From contig DLFX01000256.1 of assembly GCA_002482405.1 (NCBI GenBank), forward strand, positions 251 through 6,244: a stretch of DNA of 5,994 bases. Direction: 5' to 3'. This DNA is from Firmicutes bacterium UBA7709 (GTDB lineage: Bacteria > Bacillota_A > Clostridia > Peptostreptococcales > Anaerovoracaceae). Below the pieces are notes generated by a model. That model was not told where the DNA came from. It was given only the letters and a program-made list of their open reading frames with translations, and ran no database searches. Numbering within the stretch: the first letter of the stretch is position 1; each line of letters begins with the position of its first letter. A program made the position numbers and the translations under genes. Below are positions 3,960-5,994 of the stretch, piece by piece.

Positions 3960-5961
3960 CCTGTTCATTCAGCGTGATCCAGGCCTCGTAAGCTTCTGAG
4001 AGCAATTCTTTCAAACGGTTCAAATCGCTTTGATAGGCGTCGATCTTCACATGGTCGGTATAGACCTCTTCCCTGCACATCTCACTCTGGATCCACTCGA
4101 TCTTCGCTTCCGTTTCCGCGATGGAGTCCTCCACGCGCTTCCGCTCCTTCTCGAGCCTTCTCTGCTGCGCCTGAGCTTCCTTATCTCTGCGGCGGGCTTC
4201 CATAGAGGATAAGCCGGCCCTGTCGGCATCCCCGGCGGCTCCATCCCGGTCCCCGGCTGTTCCGCTTCCCTGGCTTCTGGCATCGGAAACTCCCCTCTGC
4301 CCCAGTTCCTCCAGATAGCTTTTCCCGGAACCGAGAGACTGCTTCTTCTCCATGTAGTAGTCGTACCCGCCCAGGTAGTTCTCGACGCCGTCTTCACTCA
4401 GCTCGATGATTCGGGTGGGCACCTTATTAAGGAAATACCGGTCGTGGGACACGACGATCATCGTGCCGGGAAAATCCTGCAAAGCGTCCTCGAAAACTTC
4501 CTTTGAAGCGATATCAAGGTGATTGGTGGGCTCGTCCATGATCAGCAGGTTCGCGCCGGACAGCATGAGCTTCAGCAGCGAAAGCCGCGCCTTTTCCCCG
4601 CCGCTCAGAGAAGAAACCTGTTGAAAGACGGCGTCGTTTTTAAACAGGAACCGCCCCAGCAGGCTCCGCACCTCCGTATCGCTGTAAAGCCGGTAGGCGG
4701 AATGCACTTCCTCAAGCACCGTATTTCCGGTTCCAAGGAGATTCTGCTCCTGATCGTAATATCCGAAAGCGATATTATGGCCGAGCTTAATATACCCCTG
4801 ATCCGGTTCCGCTTCTCCCATAATAATTTTTAACAGCGTTGTCTTTCCAATACCGTTTGGCCCTACCAGACATATCCGTTCTCCTCTTTTCACATCCAAT
4901 TCGACATTTCGGAAAAGCTGCCTTTTATTATCGCCTCTTCCAAAGCTTTTAGAAAGTTCCTTGATGAGTAAAACGTCGTTGCCGCTCTGAAAATTCTGTT
5001 TAAAATGGATTTTCATCTTCCCGGACGCCGTTACAGGCCTGTCTATGCGCTCCATGTGTTCCAGACGCTTTTCCCTGGACTGGGCCCTTTTCGCCAGCTT
5101 TTCGGTTCCGTGCTGTTTGAAACGCCGGATGATTTCCTCCTGCCGTTGGATCTCCCGTTGCTGATGCTCATATTTCCGGAATTCGTCCGCCTCTCTCATC
5201 CTCTTTTTCTCTGCATAGGCGGAGTAATTCCCTTCATATGTAACGAGCCTGTGGTTTTCAACCTCGAAGATCCGGTTTACCGTCTGATCGAGGAAATAAC
5301 GGTCATGGGAGATGACGACGATGGTTCCCGAATATGCCTTTAAATATTGTTCCAGCCATTTCAGCGTACCGATGTCCAGATGGTTGGTGGGTTCGTCCAA
5401 AAGCAGCAGCTCCGGCTTTTTCAACAGCAGGGATGCCAGGGCCAGCCTGGTCCGTTCCCCGCCGCTCAGAATGGAAATCTTTTTATCAAAAAATTCCTCC
5501 GGAAAGGCCATGCTGTTCAGGATCCCGTTGATCTCGCTCTTATAGCCGTATCCGTTCTTATTCTTGAATTCTTCCTGAAGATCGTCGTACTGATGCAGGA
5601 GTCTTGTAACGTCCCCGCCCCGGCCGGATTCCTCGGAAATCTGATGGGAGAGCGTCAAAAGCTCCTGCTCCATTTCGATTACACCAGAGAAAATCGCCAG
5701 CATTTCCTCGTATACGGTCTTTTCGGACTCAAAATTATCGCTCTGCCTGAGATAGCCGATGTTCGTGTTTGCGGATACAAAAAAGTCACCCGAATCGTAG
5801 GAAAGCCTCCCGGAAAGGATGTTCAGCAAGGTGGTTTTCCCCGCGCCGTTGGCGCCGACGATGCCGATTCGGTCTCCTTGATTGATATGGAAGGAGACGT
5901 CGGTCAGAACGGGATCGACTCCGTATGTTTTTGTGATGTTGGTGGCTGAAAGTATGATCAT
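3955..5961 (-). CDS. ydiF: ABC-F family ATPase, YdiF-like (ribosome-associated)
   Basis: A 668-residue soluble protein with two ATP-binding cassettes and no membrane helices, the ABC-F hallmark; such proteins bind the ribosomal E site and act in translation or, in some branches, antibiotic protection. NBD1: Walker A GANGAGKTT (36-44), signature LSGGE (165-169), Walker B LLLLDEP (185-191), His219. A charged helical linker (about 245-325) inserts towards the peptidyl transferase centre. NBD2: GPNGIGKTT (367-375), LSGGE (452-456), LLIMDEP (472-478), His506. Both catalytic glutamates (190, 477) are intact. A Gly/Ala/Asp-rich spacer (about 541-585) leads to a C-terminal coiled coil (586-668), as in YdiF and Uup. 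The ATG at 5961 follows AGGA with a six-base gap. Only 33 bases lie upstream, so promoter or attenuator cannot be judged. In B. subtilis ydiF lies near rex, supporting a housekeeping YdiF role over resistance; resistance cannot be excluded. Confidence 0.93.
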   Translation of the reverse strand: MIILSATNITKTYGVDPVLTDVSFHINQGDRIGIVGANGAGKTTLLNILSGRLSYDSGDFFVSANTNIGYLRQSDNFESEKTVYEEMLAIFSGVIEMEQELLTLSHQISEESGRGGDVTRLLHQYDDLQEEFKNKNGYGYKSEINGILNSMAFPEEFFDKKISILSGGERTRLALASLLLKKPELLLLDEPTNHLDIGTLKWLEQYLKAYSGTIVVISHDRYFLDQTVNRIFEVENHRLVTYEGNYSAYAEKKRMREADEFRKYEHQQREIQRQEEIIRRFKQHGTEKLAKRAQSREKRLEHMERIDRPVTASGKMKIHFKQNFQSGNDVLLIKELSKSFGRGDNKRQLFRNVELDVKRGERICLVGPNGIGKTTLLKIIMGEAEPDQGYIKLGHNIAFGYYDQEQNLLGTGNTVLEEVHSAYRLYSDTEVRSLLGRFLFKNDAVFQQVSSLSGGEKARLSLLKLMLSGANLLIMDEPTNHLDIASKEVFEDALQDFPGTMIVVSHDRYFLNKVPTRIIELSEDGVENYLGGYDYYMEKKQSLGSGKSYLEELGQRGVSDARSQGSGTAGDRDGAAGDADRAGLSSMEARRRDKEAQAQQRRLEKERKRVEDSIAETEAKIEWIQSEMCREEVYTDHVKIDAYQSDLNRLKELLSEAYEAWITLNEQE

Positions 5962-5994
5962 ATCAATTCCTGCAAATCCTACAAAGCTAAATTC

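Noticed and set aside
5347..5949. Plus-strand open frame of 200 codons
   Set aside because: Antisense to the first cassette of the ABC-F gene; no family resemblance.

Overview
The window comes from a low-to-mid GC Firmicute, most likely an anaerobic member of the Clostridia. Evidence for this is a 56-residue clostridial-type 2[4Fe-4S] ferredoxin, a Gram-positive Rex redox repressor, strong AGGAGG-type ribosome binding sites, sigma-A promoters with TATAAT boxes, an OGG1-type 8-oxoguanine glycosylase like those of clostridia, and an ABC-F gene near rex, an arrangement related to ydiF/rex in Bacillus subtilis. I cannot name a genus.

Layout. Positions 1-2249 hold three minus-strand genes that read as one transcription unit, in the order: P-loop/Asp23 fusion protein (1443-2249), 8-oxoguanine DNA glycosylase ogg (536-1411), and a DUF554 membrane protein (1-513, cut by the window edge). 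Gaps are 31 and 22 bases. Positions 2250-2432 are a divergent intergenic region carrying a clear ferredoxin promoter surrounded by several repeats. The ferredoxin gene (2433-2603, plus strand) ends in a strong terminator at 2644-2677 and converges on rex (2797-3450, minus). Upstream of rex is a promoter whose -10 box lies inside a good match to the Rex operator. Next on the minus strand are acpP (3611-3841), closed by a strong hairpin terminator and carrying its own promoter with an A-rich upstream tract, and then a long YdiF-like ABC-F ATPase (3955-5961).

How the genes fit together. The right half is a housekeeping block: a ribosome-associated ABC-F protein, acyl carrier protein for fatty acid synthesis, and the NADH/NAD+ sensor Rex, which probably regulates itself. 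Ferredoxin is the main low-potential electron carrier of an anaerobe, so Rex and ferredoxin share a redox theme, but no canonical Rex site is seen at the ferredoxin promoter. The left half pairs a DNA repair glycosylase for oxidised guanine with two proteins of unknown role. The ATPase-Asp23 fusion is the least understood gene here. No CRISPR, tRNA, rRNA, insertion sequence or phage gene was seen. I found no strong case for a wholly new multi-gene system; the best leads are the P-loop/Asp23 protein with its ogg partner and the repeat-rich ferredoxin promoter.
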